From the NCBI RefSeq assembly GCF_900106995.1, contig NZ_FNOK01000011.1:124001-188000 (forward strand): a stretch of DNA of 64,000 bases, written 5' to 3'. The position numbers were made by a program, and so were the translations under genes. Origin of the DNA: Saccharopolyspora shandongensis (GTDB lineage: Bacteria > Actinomycetota > Actinomycetes > Mycobacteriales > Pseudonocardiaceae). The notes beneath the pieces were generated by a model that saw only the letters and a program-made list of their open reading frames with translations, made no database searches and was not told the origin of the DNA. Shown piece by piece: positions 44,023-53,043 of this stretch; position 1 is the first letter of the stretch; every line of letters begins with the position of its first letter.

Positions 44023-47000
44023 ATGACAGACGATGCAAGCCGCGCGAGCGAACGGTTCAGCGGGCTGCAGCGTTGGACAGGGGGGCCGGACCGCAGCGGT
44101 TCCGGCTCCAGCTGGTTCTCCGCCGAACCGGACGACGCCACGCCCCCACCCCGGCAGGCCCCGCAACCTCCCGAGGCGACGGCCGCCGAACCCCGGCGCA
44201 GCGCCGAGCAGCGCTACGCCGATGCCATCGCGGCGATGAACAAGATCGTCACCACCCTGGACTTCGAGCAGCTGCCCTGGGTGGCCGAGGTGTTCCGGGC
44301 GACCGCCGGAGTGCTGCACGAGAACGACCCCGCACGCGCGGGTGTGCTCAACAACCTCGGCAGCGCCGCGCAGCTGACGCACGTGCGCAGCGGCGCGCTG
44401 GCCGATCTCGAGGACGCGATCTCCTACTACCGGTCGGCGCGGGACTCGGCGCACAGCAGCGACCAAGACCGGGTGCTCTACCAGTGCAACCTCTCGCTGG
44501 CGCTCACCGATCTCGCGAACAAGACCGACAGCGCCTCATCGGCGGCGGAGAGCGTGCAGGTGGCACGGGAGACCGTCGAGCAGACACCGCGCCGCGACCA
44601 GCGCCGCGCGATGACGCTGATCCGGCTGGCCAACGCGTTGCTGCTGCACGCCCGGCTGGCCGACGCGCCGCAGTCCGACGACGAGTCGATCGACGTGTTC
44701 CGGGAGGCCGCCCGGATCTCGCCGGCCAACGAACCGGCCACCTCCGAGCTGCTGATCAACCTCGGTGCGGCACTGCTGCGCCGGTTCGAGCGCGGCGGCT
44801 CGCCCGAGGATCTCGACGAGGGCATCAAGCACCTCGGGTCCGGCGCCGGTGCCCTCGCCGACGGCGAACCGCGGCGGGCCGCGCTGTGCCACCTGGCCAA
44901 GGCGCTGCGGCTGCGGTTCCACCGCGACGGCGATCTGACCGACCTCAACTCGGCGATCAACGAGCTGATCGGCGTGCTCGGGGTGCTGGAGAGCGGAAAC
45001 CCCTTGCTGGGCACGGCGATCTGGCACCTCGCCGCGGCGACCGTCGAGCACGTCGACGCCACCGGCGAGGCGAGCCAGCTGCGCCGCGTGCTGCGGCCGA
45101 TCGCGCCCGCGGTGCGCGCGATGTCCACCGACGACCAGAGCCGCGCCGTCGCCCTCACCGGCTACGCGACCCTGCTGCGCAGGCACTTCCTGCACGGCGG
45201 GGAGGCCAAGGTGCTGGACACCGCGGTCACCGCCGGCGAGGCCGCGGTGGAGGCGGCGAACGCGGACGAGCGCGGCGCGATGCTGCACTCGCTGGTCACC
45301 ACGTTGATCGGCCGCTTCGAGCACCACGGCGAGGCCACCGATCTGGACCGGGCGGCCGAGATCGCGCGCGAGGCCGCGAAGCTCGACACCGCGTCGCAGC
45401 CTGCGGCGTGGGCGCAGCTCGGTATCGTCTCGGCGCACCGGTTCCGGCTGACCGGCAAGATGCGGGACATCGAGGCCGCCATCGAGCTGCTGGACCAGGC
45501 GCTCATCGCGATGCCGGCGACCGCGCCGAACCGCGTGGGCATCGCCGTCCAACTCGGTCGCGCCCTGCGCACGCTCTACCAGCGCAGCGGGCGGCGACGG
45601 TACTACCGGTGGGCGCGCAAGGTGCTCATGGAGGCCGCCGAGCAGTCCAACGCCCCCGTCGACCAGCGGATCCGGGCGGCGAGCCTGTCGGGCCAGATCT
45701 GTGCGCAGGCGCACCGGTGGTCGGAGGCGCTGGAGTCGTTCGAGGTCGCGGTCGACCTGCTGCCGCTGGTCACCCGCGGCAAACGGGTCGTCGCGTCGCC
45801 GACCGCGCAGCAGCGGTGGGCGACGATCGCGGCCGATGCCGCGGCATGCGCGTTGGAGAGCGGCGCGCCCGAGCGGGCCGTCGAGCTGCTGGAGCACGGG
45901 CGGAACGCGGTCCTGGCGGACTTCCTGCCGACCGGCGGCGAACTCGGCGAGCTGCACCGCACCCACCCGGACCTCGCCGACGAGGCGGTCCGGGTGCGGC
46001 GGCTGCTGGACCGGCCGGTGGACGAGCCGGTGCTCCTCGGGTCCGACGACCGGATGCGGCTGGCGGACACCTGGGACGAGCTGCTCGCGGAGATCCGCCA
46101 GGTGCAGCCGGGCCACCTGCAGCGCACGCCGATCGAGAAGCTGTCGGACGCGGTGCCGGACGGCTGCGCGGCGCTGGTCAACCTCAGCCGCTACCGGTCG
46201 GATGCGCTGGTGCTCATCGCCGGGCGGGTGCTGACCGTGCCGCTGCCCAACGCCGCGCCGGAGACCGCGGCCGACCGGGCGGCCGAGCTGCTGGCCGCCG
46301 CGCAGCAGGACGACCACGAGGCGCTGGCCGACGGGCTCGACTGGACCTGGGACCGGATCGCGCGCCCGGTCATGGAGCGGATGGGCTACCTGCGCACGCC
46401 GGAGCCCGGCGCCCGGTGGCCGAGGATGTGGTGGAGCGCCCTCGGCGCGATGGCGTTCCTCCCGGTGCACGCGGCGACCTCGCGAACCGGGGAGTCCACA
46501 TTGGACCGCGTGGTGTCGTCGTACACCCCGACGCTGGGCTGCCTGCTCCGGGCGACGCAGCGGCCGGTGCCGACGGGCGGCCGGGCCCTGGTGGCGGCCG
46601 GATCGGCGGAGCTGGTCGGGCGGGAACTGCCGCCGCAGAACCAGGTCCTGGCGCAGTACTGGCCGTCGGCGGAGATCGCGGCGGTGGAGAGCACCAACGC
46701 GGCCGAGATGCTGCAGATGCTGCCGGAGCACCCGTGGTTGCACGTGTGCGAGCCGAGTTCGCAGTTCCCGGCGCAGCCGGCGGCGGCGCTGCTGCTGGAC
46801 CGCGAGTCGCCGCACCGGCCGCTGGGCGTGGTCGAGCTGGGCCAGGTGCCGTTGGAGGAAGCGGAGTTCGGCTACCTCGGCCAGTGCGCGACGGCGGCCG
46901 ACCCGCCGTGCGCGGCGGCGGTGTCCCTGCCGGGAGCGCTGGGCTTCGCGGGGTTCACGCACGTCATCGGCACCCTGTGGGAGATCGACCCGGAGAGCGC

Positions 47001-47160
47001 GGTGCAGGTGCTCGCCGACGTCTACGCCGCGGTGTTCGGCGGCGAGGAGTTCGACACGGACCGCTCGTCCTACGCCCTGCACAACGCGGCCCGCCAGCTC
47101 CGGGCCCGCTACCCCGAGGAGCACTGCGTCTGGGCGGCCCACGTCCACATCGGACCGTGA
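44023..47160 (+). CDS. TPR-CHAT protein with altered catalytic dyad
   Basis: 1045 residues. A Pro-rich lead (1-60) is followed by TPR-like helical repeats (about 65-620; e.g. NNLGSAAQLTHVRSGALADL, LINLGAALLRRFERGG) and a C-terminal CHAT caspase-like domain (about 690-1045). The Cys strand reads YLGQCATA (C955), and the domain end FTHVIGTLWEIDPESA is typical. The usual catalytic His motif CHG is CEP here (C909-E910-P911), so the protease may be inactive. CHAT proteins act as caspase-like proteases or scaffolds in defence and signalling. The ATG at 44023 has AGGAG upstream. No partner gene in an operon. Confidence 0.85.
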   Translation: MTDDASRASERFSGLQRWTGGPDRSGSGSSWFSAEPDDATPPPRQAPQPPEATAAEPRRSAEQRYADAIAAMNKIVTTLDFEQLPWVAEVFRATAGVLHENDPARAGVLNNLGSAAQLTHVRSGALADLEDAISYYRSARDSAHSSDQDRVLYQCNLSLALTDLANKTDSASSAAESVQVARETVEQTPRRDQRRAMTLIRLANALLLHARLADAPQSDDESIDVFREAARISPANEPATSELLINLGAALLRRFERGGSPEDLDEGIKHLGSGAGALADGEPRRAALCHLAKALRLRFHRDGDLTDLNSAINELIGVLGVLESGNPLLGTAIWHLAAATVEHVDATGEASQLRRVLRPIAPAVRAMSTDDQSRAVALTGYATLLRRHFLHGGEAKVLDTAVTAGEAAVEAANADERGAMLHSLVTTLIGRFEHHGEATDLDRAAEIAREAAKLDTASQPAAWAQLGIVSAHRFRLTGKMRDIEAAIELLDQALIAMPATAPNRVGIAVQLGRALRTLYQRSGRRRYYRWARKVLMEAAEQSNAPVDQRIRAASLSGQICAQAHRWSEALESFEVAVDLLPLVTRGKRVVASPTAQQRWATIAADAAACALESGAPERAVELLEHGRNAVLADFLPTGGELGELHRTHPDLADEAVRVRRLLDRPVDEPVLLGSDDRMRLADTWDELLAEIRQVQPGHLQRTPIEKLSDAVPDGCAALVNLSRYRSDALVLIAGRVLTVPLPNAAPETAADRAAELLAAAQQDDHEALADGLDWTWDRIARPVMERMGYLRTPEPGARWPRMWWSALGAMAFLPVHAATSRTGESTLDRVVSSYTPTLGCLLRATQRPVPTGGRALVAAGSAELVGRELPPQNQVLAQYWPSAEIAAVESTNAAEMLQMLPEHPWLHVCEPSSQFPAQPAAALLLDRESPHRPLGVVELGQVPLEEAEFGYLGQCATAADPPCAAAVSLPGALGFAGFTHVIGTLWEIDPESAVQVLADVYAAVFGGEEFDTDRSSYALHNAARQLRARYPEEHCVWAAHVHIGP

Positions 47161-47262
47161 CGCCATCCCCGGCGGAACCGGGGCACATCCGCGGTCCTGG
47201 AGAAACGCCCCAGAGGTCGTTCCCGCATGGCTCCGCCCGAATGCCCCGCTTCACTGACACCG

Positions 47263-47328
47263 TTGGCGATTTCGCGCGAAATCGCCAATCCCCACGCTTG
47301 GCGGGTGGCGATTTCGCGCGAAATCGCC
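47263..47328. repeat. double palindrome element, copy 1
   Basis: Two perfect palindromes, 26 bp (47263-47288) and 22 bp (47307-47328), share the core GATTTCGCGCGAAATC. The spacer begins TCCCCACGC. A second such element is at 50317. It lies between convergent ends (CHAT gene and sigma factor), and either strand can form hairpins. REPIN-like in layout; function unknown. Confidence 0.75.
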
Positions 47329-47430
47329 GCCCGCATCCCAGGCCGCCGCGTCTCGCACGTGCCCGCGCACCATTCTGAAACGGCCCCATTGGGCAAAATC
47401 GGAATTCGGGTCGGCGGGTGGATTTCGCTT

Positions 47431-49413
47431 TCAGGGCCGGGGTTTCAGCCGCCGGAGGGTGTAGCCGTCGCCGGCCGGATCCAGGGTCGCGGTGGCTCGC
47501 TTGAACAGGTACTCGGCCCGTTCGTAGGACAGGCGGCTGCGGCCCGTCTCCGGGCACAGGTCGCCGCCCCGGGGCGTCCGGACCGGCCCGGGCCTGCGAT
47601 CGGTCAGGAACAGCGGGCCCCGGGTGCGGCCCGCCACCAGCTCGGGGAGCAGCGTGGCCGTGCCGGATCGCCAGCTCACCCAAGTTCCGGCCACCCGGGC
47701 GCGCCGGTCGTCCAGGTCCAGGTCCTCGACGTTCAGGGACAGGACCGCCGTCACCGCGGCCCCGGATTCGTGCAGCAGCCGCCACAAGGTGCGTTCCCGC
47801 AGCGGGATCCCGGGGCGGTTCCAGATCTCGTCGAGCTGCGCGTGGTCGATCGGCAGCGCCGGGGAGCGCGTTTCGGCACGGCGGTCCAGGCCCGCAGCCA
47901 GGTCGTCCAGGCCCGCCCAGGCGCCGAACGACCGGATCGCCGAACGGTGCCGGTTCCACGTCTTCGCCGCCGCCGAGCCCCATGCCGTCTCGAACACCCG
48001 CGCCACCTGCTCAGCAGTCATGGCGGCTAGTGGTCGATCACCCAGGGCCAGGCGCAGCCGTCGCAGGGTCTGCGCGTAGGAGCGGATCGTCGCGGCGTTG
48101 AGTTCGTCGCGCGCCAGGAACTCCTCGACCGCCGCCCCGAGCGTCGGGCCGGAATCGCCGCTGCCGGCGAGCTCTTCCGCGCGGCGGAGCAAGAAGGCGC
48201 GTTCCGCGGTGTTCTGGGTGAGCACCGCGGCCCGCTCGAACTCCGGCTTCGCCTCTCCGCCGCGCCCGAGCCGCGCCAGGAGGTCGCCCCGGACGCTGGG
48301 CAGCAGGTGGTAGTTCTGCAGAACCGGATCGGTGCCCAACGAATCGACCAGCGCGAGCCCGGCCTCCGGCCCGCGCGCCATGCCGACCGCCACGGCCTTG
48401 TTGAGCTGCACGATCGGCGTCGGCAACAGCCGGGACAGCGCTTCGTACAGCGCCGCGATCTGCGCCCAGTCGGTGTCCTCGGCGGTCCGCGCCCGCGCGT
48501 GGCACACGGCGATCGCGGCCTGCAGCACGTACGGGCCGGGAGTGCCGCCGATCTCCCGCGCCCGCAGCAGCGCGGCGAAACCCCGGCGGATGAGCAGCTG
48601 GTCCCAGCGACCCCGGTTCTGCTCGTGCAGCTGGACGGGTTCCCCCGACGGGCCGGTGCGCGCGGCCGATCGCGACTCCTGGATCTCCATCAGCGCGACC
48701 AGGCCGTGCACCTCGGCCTCGTGCGGCGCCAGCTCGGCCAGCAACCTCCCCAGCCGCAGCGCCTCCTGGCAGAGCCCGGGGCGCAACAGGTCGTCGCCGG
48801 CGGTCGCCGAGTACCCCTCGTTGAAGATCAGGTAGACGACTCCGAGCACCGACGAGATGCGATCGGCCAGCTCCGGGCCGTCCGGGAGCTCGAACGGCAC
48901 CTGCTCCTGGGCCAGGGTCCGCTTCGCCACGGCGATCCGCCGGGCGATCTGCGGCTCGCTGACGAGGAACGCCCGGGCGATCTCCGCGGCCGTCAGGCCA
49001 CCCAGCAGCCGGAGCGTCAGCGCGACCCGCTCCTGCATCGGCAGCACCGGGTGGCAGGAGATGAACATCAGCCGCAGCACGTCGTCCTGTTCGAGATCCT
49101 GCTGCTGCTCCTGCTCGCGCGCCAGCTGCTCGTGCTTCTCCTCCAAGCGGCGGGATCGCCGGATGTGGTCGATGGCGCGACGCTTGGCGATCGCCATCAG
49201 CCAGGCGCCCGGGTTGTCCGGGATGCCCGCAGGCCACTGCTCCAGCGCAGCCACGAGCGCGTCCTGGGCCAGCTCCTCGGCAAGGCCGACGTCGTGCACC
49301 AGCCGCGTGAGCGCGGCGATGATCCGGGCCGATTCGAGCTTCCAGATCGCGTCGACGGTGCGCCGCACGGCGGGCGCGCCGCCCCGGTCGGGGCGGCGCG
49401 AACCGGGGGTCAC
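47431..49413 (-). CDS. ECF42-like sigma factor fused to a decayed tyrosine recombinase
   Basis: 660 residues; ECF42 proteins normally have ~410. Residues ~18-90 are sigma-2 (LAEELAQDALVAALEQWP, AWLMAIAKRRAIDHIRR), ~125-170 sigma-4 (LPMQERVALTLRLLGGLTAA), then the DUF6596/TPR extension typical of ECF42 (FNEGYSATAGDDLLRPGLCQ; LLPTPIVQLNKAVAVGMARG). From ~417 it runs on into an integrase-like core (ARDELNAATIRSYAQTLRRL; NRHRSAIRSFGAWAG; LRERTLWRLLHESGAAV). The expected first Arg is not visible, and the protein stops at YTLRRLKPRP before the HxxR and Tyr motifs. Start GTG at 49413 overlaps the YCII gene stop. The sigma half should be functional and act with its YCII partner; the tail is likely inactive. 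Confidence 0.8.
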   Translation of the reverse strand: MTPGSRRPDRGGAPAVRRTVDAIWKLESARIIAALTRLVHDVGLAEELAQDALVAALEQWPAGIPDNPGAWLMAIAKRRAIDHIRRSRRLEEKHEQLAREQEQQQDLEQDDVLRLMFISCHPVLPMQERVALTLRLLGGLTAAEIARAFLVSEPQIARRIAVAKRTLAQEQVPFELPDGPELADRISSVLGVVYLIFNEGYSATAGDDLLRPGLCQEALRLGRLLAELAPHEAEVHGLVALMEIQESRSAARTGPSGEPVQLHEQNRGRWDQLLIRRGFAALLRAREIGGTPGPYVLQAAIAVCHARARTAEDTDWAQIAALYEALSRLLPTPIVQLNKAVAVGMARGPEAGLALVDSLGTDPVLQNYHLLPSVRGDLLARLGRGGEAKPEFERAAVLTQNTAERAFLLRRAEELAGSGDSGPTLGAAVEEFLARDELNAATIRSYAQTLRRLRLALGDRPLAAMTAEQVARVFETAWGSAAAKTWNRHRSAIRSFGAWAGLDDLAAGLDRRAETRSPALPIDHAQLDEIWNRPGIPLRERTLWRLLHESGAAVTAVLSLNVEDLDLDDRRARVAGTWVSWRSGTATLLPELVAGRTRGPLFLTDRRPGPVRTPRGGDLCPETGRSRLSYERAEYLFKRATATLDPAGDGYTLRRLKPRP

Positions 49414-49733
49414 GGGCCGAAGACCTGCTGGACCACGCTCTCGCCGTCACCGACGATCTTGCGGAACCGGCGCGCCAGCTCGATCGCCTCCTCCTTGGAC
49501 CGGACCTCGATCAGCGCGAATCCCGCCACCGACTCCTTCGCCTCGGCGAACGGCCCGTCCGTCACGGTGATCTCGCCGTCCGCGGAGGTCACCCGGACGC
49601 CGCCGGGTTCGAGGCCGCCGGTGGCCAGCAGCACCCCGGCCGCGGTCAGCTCCTCGACGAACTTGCCCATCTCGACGTACAGGCTCTCGTCGGGAGCGGC
49701 ATCGGAAGCCTTGGTCATCATCAGGTAGCGCAC
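49410..49733 (-). CDS. YCII/DGPF-family protein, partner of the ECF42-like sigma
   Basis: 107 residues from the GTG at 49733 (MRYLMMTKASDAAPDESL), preceded by GGGGAAGG. DGPFAEAKESVAGFALIEV carries the DGPF motif of this YCII-related group. ECF42 sigma factors are usually co-encoded with DGPF proteins, as seen here with a four-base overlap. Catalytic role unknown; likely a target or modulator of the sigma factor. Confidence 0.9.
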   Translation of the reverse strand: MRYLMMTKASDAAPDESLYVEMGKFVEELTAAGVLLATGGLEPGGVRVTSADGEITVTDGPFAEAKESVAGFALIEVRSKEEAIELARRFRKIVGDGESVVQQVFGP

Positions 49734-49877
49734 GGCGCCTTCCCCTTCCTTCGCTGAGCTGCTTTCCGCATCAGCGTCGGACAAGCCTATGCGACGGGGA
49801 ACGAGCGCATTCCCTGTCGCATCGCCGGTTCGACGTGTTGGCGAGAACCCGAGCACCGCAACAGGAAGGACGAAGCC

Positions 49878-50246
49878 ATGGCCAAGTTCGCCACCGTGCA
49901 GGAGTACGCCGCCTCGCTCCCCGAGGCCCAGCGCGCGATCGCCGACGAGCTGCTTCCGCTCATCGACGAGGCGCTGCCCGGCGCAGGAGCGGTCTGGCAC
50001 GGCCACCCGGTGTGGAGCCTCGGCCCGGCGCCCGGCAAGTCGCCGGTCTGCTTCATCAAGGCGTACTCCGCCCACGTGACCTTCGGCTTCTGGCGCGGCC
50101 AGGAGATCACCGACGCCTCCGGCCGCCTCGCACCCGGCTCACGGGCGATGGCGAGCGTCAAGCTCCGCACCCCGGCCGACATCGACGCCGAGCTGTTCAC
50201 CGACTGGCTGCGCGCGACCCGCGACCTGGAAACCGCAGCCGACTGA
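49878..50246 (+). CDS. DUF1801 domain protein
   Basis: 122 residues, a small alpha/beta protein of the DUF1801/YdhG-like fold: VQEYAASLPEAQRAIADEL, VWHGHPVWSLG, PVCFIKAYSAHVTFGFWRG and ASVKLRTPADID. Members are poorly characterised. ATG at 49878 with AGGAAGGA upstream. It is divergent from the YCII gene by 144 bases, which should hold both promoters. Confidence 0.85.
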   Translation: MAKFATVQEYAASLPEAQRAIADELLPLIDEALPGAGAVWHGHPVWSLGPAPGKSPVCFIKAYSAHVTFGFWRGQEITDASGRLAPGSRAMASVKLRTPADIDAELFTDWLRATRDLETAAD

Positions 50247-50316
50247 CCCGAACCACGAGGAGCAGCGCCGGGCGACCACCCGACGCTGCTCCTCGTGATC
50301 GTTCTGGTGTGCCGCG

Positions 50317-50382
50317 CGCCGTTTTCGCGCGAAAACGGCGTCCCCACGCCTGCGGGATGACGGTTTCGCGCGAAAACGGCGT
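50317..50382. repeat. double palindrome element, copy 2
   Basis: A perfect 24-bp palindrome (50317-50340) and an imperfect one around TTTCGCGCGAAA (50364-50375), separated by a spacer that starts TCCCCACGC as in copy 1 at 47263. It lies between two convergent genes. The outer arms differ from copy 1 (GTTTT versus GATTT) but remain self-complementary. Confidence 0.75.
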
Positions 50383-50404
50383 CCCTGCGGGCTCGCGGCG
50401 TCGG

Positions 50405-51361
50405 TCAGCGGAGGGTGATCTGGGTGATCTTCCACTTCTCGCCCTGCTTCTCGGCGCTCACCGAGATCTGTGCCGGGCCGACGTTGCTCTCGCCGGTGTT
50501 GGCGCGCATCGCGTGCTGGTCGACGAACAGCAGGAGCTCGGCGCGGTCGCCCTGCAACATCGTCACCGCGCTGCTCTTCACCGTCGTGGTGACGATCAGC
50601 TGCTGCTGCGGAGCCTGCTCCCGGACCACCTTGAACAGCTCGTCGTACTTCTGCACCGCCGAGCCGACCAGCAGATCCCGCGCGGCGGTCTCGGTCTTGG
50701 CCGTGTCGTTGAAGTCGTAGGAGAACACCTTCTCCACGGCATCGCTGATCTGGCCGTTGACCTCGCTGGTGGCCCCGGCCGAGACCAGCGCCTGGTTGGC
50801 CCCGGCCCCGGAGTAGCGCGCGTCGAACGCCTTGATGCCGAGGAACACCGCCGCCCCGATGAACAGGACCGCGAGGATCCAGACCGTCCACACCAGGCCC
50901 GTCAGCGACTTCTTGCCGGACGCCGCCGCGCCGGGCTGCGCCCCGGACCACGCCTGCTGCGCGCCGAACGGCGCCGCGGCTACGCCGCTGGACCCCGCCG
51001 GCTCCGCCGCCGCATCGGCCGCTTCGCCGGCCTCTGCGACCGGCTTCGCCTCTACGGCCTCGCTTCGCTCCTCCGAACCGGCTTCGCCGCGCCCCGGCGC
51101 GCCGACCTCGACGGTCGGCTGCACCGGACCGGCCGCCGTCGCGGCGTCGCCGCGCTCCGGCGCGGCTTCGACGGATCCGTTGCCCGGGGCCTCGACCTCC
51201 GGCTCCCGCTTCGCGGTCCCGTTGGCAGCCTGCCGCTCTCCCTCGGCGCGCCGGGCTTCCCGGGCCTCCTCCTGGAGGGCGTCGCCGAGCAGGGTTTCGC
51301 GGTTGCGCAGGCCCGCCACCTTGGGACGGCGGGTGGGGGTCTTGCGGCGGTTGCTTGGCAC
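50405..51361 (-). CDS. Mce-associated membrane protein
   Basis: 318 residues. A long disordered Glu/Ala/Pro-rich N-terminus (about 1-160) is followed by one membrane span (LVWTVWILAVLFIGAAVFLGI) and an extracytoplasmic domain ending GEKWKITQITLR, as in the Mas proteins that close mce operons. The frame is open further upstream; I start at GTG at 51361, which has GAGGAG eight bases before it. Last gene of the mce operon; Mas proteins are thought to stabilise Mce transport complexes. Confidence 0.85.
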   Translation of the reverse strand: MPSNRRKTPTRRPKVAGLRNRETLLGDALQEEAREARRAEGERQAANGTAKREPEVEAPGNGSVEAAPERGDAATAAGPVQPTVEVGAPGRGEAGSEERSEAVEAKPVAEAGEAADAAAEPAGSSGVAAAPFGAQQAWSGAQPGAAASGKKSLTGLVWTVWILAVLFIGAAVFLGIKAFDARYSGAGANQALVSAGATSEVNGQISDAVEKVFSYDFNDTAKTETAARDLLVGSAVQKYDELFKVVREQAPQQQLIVTTTVKSSAVTMLQGDRAELLLFVDQHAMRANTGESNVGPAQISVSAEKQGEKWKITQITLR

Positions 51362-51398
51362 TGACTGCACTCCTCGAATTGCTTGCGAGTGTCGCCGT

Positions 51399-51926
51399 TC
51401 AGCCGACCGGCACGGTGCCGAGCCCGCTGAGCTTCCAGGTCTCGCCTTCGCGGGTGAGCTCGGCCTGGTAGCGGTCCTGCTTGTTGGTCGGCGGCTGGCC
51501 ATCGATGGTGACCGTCACCTGCACGACGGCGATCATCCGGGCCTTGCCCGCGTTCTCGTCGAGCTCGACGATCCCCGCGTCGAGCACGCGGGCCGCGGTG
51601 CTGCTCTTGGCCTGGGTGATCTGGGTGGCGTAGTTCTGCCGACCCTGCCGGATCTCGTCGCGCAGCGGGCCCGTCGAGTTGTCCTCCCAGCGCTTCAGGC
51701 CGCCGTCCACATCCCGGAAGTCGAGGCTGTTGAAGCTGATGATCGCGCTCGTCCCGTCGCGCAGCGCCGCGTCCCGCACCTCCGCGCGGGCGACCGAGTC
51801 GCCGCTGCCGGCCAGCGCCCAGGTGACGCCGAAGAACAAGCTGGCCACCACGCCGATCGAGAGCAGTGTCAGGCCCGTGATCAGGGCCAGGACCGGGCGC
51901 TTCCGCTCAGCGGTTCCGGTGGTCAT
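51399..51926 (-). CDS. Mce-associated membrane protein
   Basis: 175 residues from the ATG at 51926 (MTTGTAERKRPVLALITGLT), which has GGAGGAGG upstream; the frame extends beyond but the extra part is arginine-rich. One membrane span (LITGLTLLSIGVVASLFFGV) and an extracytoplasmic domain with the final GETWKLSGLGTVPVG, parallel to the next gene. It starts 13 bases after mceF. Confidence 0.85.
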   Translation of the reverse strand: MTTGTAERKRPVLALITGLTLLSIGVVASLFFGVTWALAGSGDSVARAEVRDAALRDGTSAIISFNSLDFRDVDGGLKRWEDNSTGPLRDEIRQGRQNYATQITQAKSSTAARVLDAGIVELDENAGKARMIAVVQVTVTIDGQPPTNKQDRYQAELTREGETWKLSGLGTVPVG

Positions 51927-51939
51927 GTCCGCCTCCTCC

Positions 51940-53043
51940 CTACTGTCCCGGTGCATTCTGCGCGCCGCGGACCGACGTGTCACTGCCCCGGGGCTCCGCG
52001 CAGTGCGCGTTGGGGTTCAGCGGCATCTCGCGGAAGTCGTCGCCGGCGCGGCGCTCGGTCGACTCGTAGCCCTTGGTGCAGGGCAGCGGGTCGAACACGT
52101 TGAGCACCAGGCCGAAGTGCGCGGTGCCGTCGCCGGGCACCACCGTGTTGCTGGCGGTGACGATCGCCGGGTACAGCGTCATGATCTGCTCGATGCCGTC
52201 GACGCGCTTGGCCAGGATCCGCGAGGTGGTCGTCAGGTTCGCCAGCAGCGGGCTCAGCTGCTGGTTCTCCTGTAGGCCCGCGCTGACCTGGCGGGCCGCC
52301 GGCGGGGCGCGCTCGATCACCGCGCGCAGGTCGCCGTCGGAGTTCTTCACCGACTCCGACAGCAGCCGCAGGTCCTCGCCGAACGACCTGATCGCCGAGC
52401 CCTGCTCGTTCTGGGTGGCGAGGACCGTCTTGCCGTCCTCGAGCAACTGCACCGTCTGCGGCAAGTGCTCCTGCCCGGCGGCGGTGAACTCGCGGCTGGT
52501 GTCCAGGATGGTCTGCAAGTGGCCGCCGTTGTCGCGGAACGCCGTGCCGAGCTCGCTGACCACGGTGCGCAGCGACTCCTCCGGCACCGAGTTCGCGAAC
52601 GCGTCCAGGTTCGTCATCAGGCTTTCCGCCGGCAGCGGCGTGGTCGCGGATTCCTGCGCGATCACCGAACCGTTCTCCAGGAACGGGCCGTCGTCGCGCT
52701 TGGGCCGCAGGTCGACGTACTGCTCGCCGACCGCGGACCGGTTGGTCACCACCGCCTGCACGTCGCGCGGGATCCGCGGCGCGCTGGATTCGATGTCCAG
52801 CGGCACCTCCACGCCGGTGCCGGTCAGCTTCAGGTCGCCGACCCGGCCGACCGGCACCCCGCGGTAGGTGACCTCGGCGTTGTTGAAGACGCCGCCGGTG
52901 TCGGCGAGTTGCAGCGTCACCACGTAGCCGCGCGGGCCGAACAGCCGGTCCAGGCCCGCGTAGCGGGCTCCGGCGTAGCTGACGCCGGCCAGGGCGATCG
53001 CGACGAACGCGATGATCTGCAGGCGCACTCGACGGGTGAGCAT
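51940..53043 (-). CDS. mceF: MCE-family substrate-binding protein (MceF position)
   Basis: 367 residues: N-terminal membrane anchor (IIAFVAIALAGVSYAGARY), MCE domain (about 35-115; VVTLQLADTGGVFNNAEVTY, GVPVGRVGDLKL), a long helical region and a flexible tail. MCE proteins form hexameric or tunnel-like channels that carry lipids across the envelope. ATG at 53043 (MLTRRVRLQ) forms TGATG with the mceE stop. Sixth MCE gene of the operon. Confidence 0.9.
   Translation of the reverse strand: MLTRRVRLQIIAFVAIALAGVSYAGARYAGLDRLFGPRGYVVTLQLADTGGVFNNAEVTYRGVPVGRVGDLKLTGTGVEVPLDIESSAPRIPRDVQAVVTNRSAVGEQYVDLRPKRDDGPFLENGSVIAQESATTPLPAESLMTNLDAFANSVPEESLRTVVSELGTAFRDNGGHLQTILDTSREFTAAGQEHLPQTVQLLEDGKTVLATQNEQGSAIRSFGEDLRLLSESVKNSDGDLRAVIERAPPAARQVSAGLQENQQLSPLLANLTTTSRILAKRVDGIEQIMTLYPAIVTASNTVVPGDGTAHFGLVLNVFDPLPCTKGYESTERRAGDDFREMPLNPNAHCAEPRGSDTSVRGAQNAPGQ

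Noticed and set aside
44536..47166. 876-codon minus-strand frame opposite the CHAT gene
   Set aside because: Shadow; the plus strand has TPR and CHAT patterns and a good ribosome site.
47161..47430. Missing C-terminal part of the recombinase downstream of the sigma fusion
   Set aside because: None of the frames shows the expected HxxR or Tyr region; the segment is occupied by the double palindrome instead.
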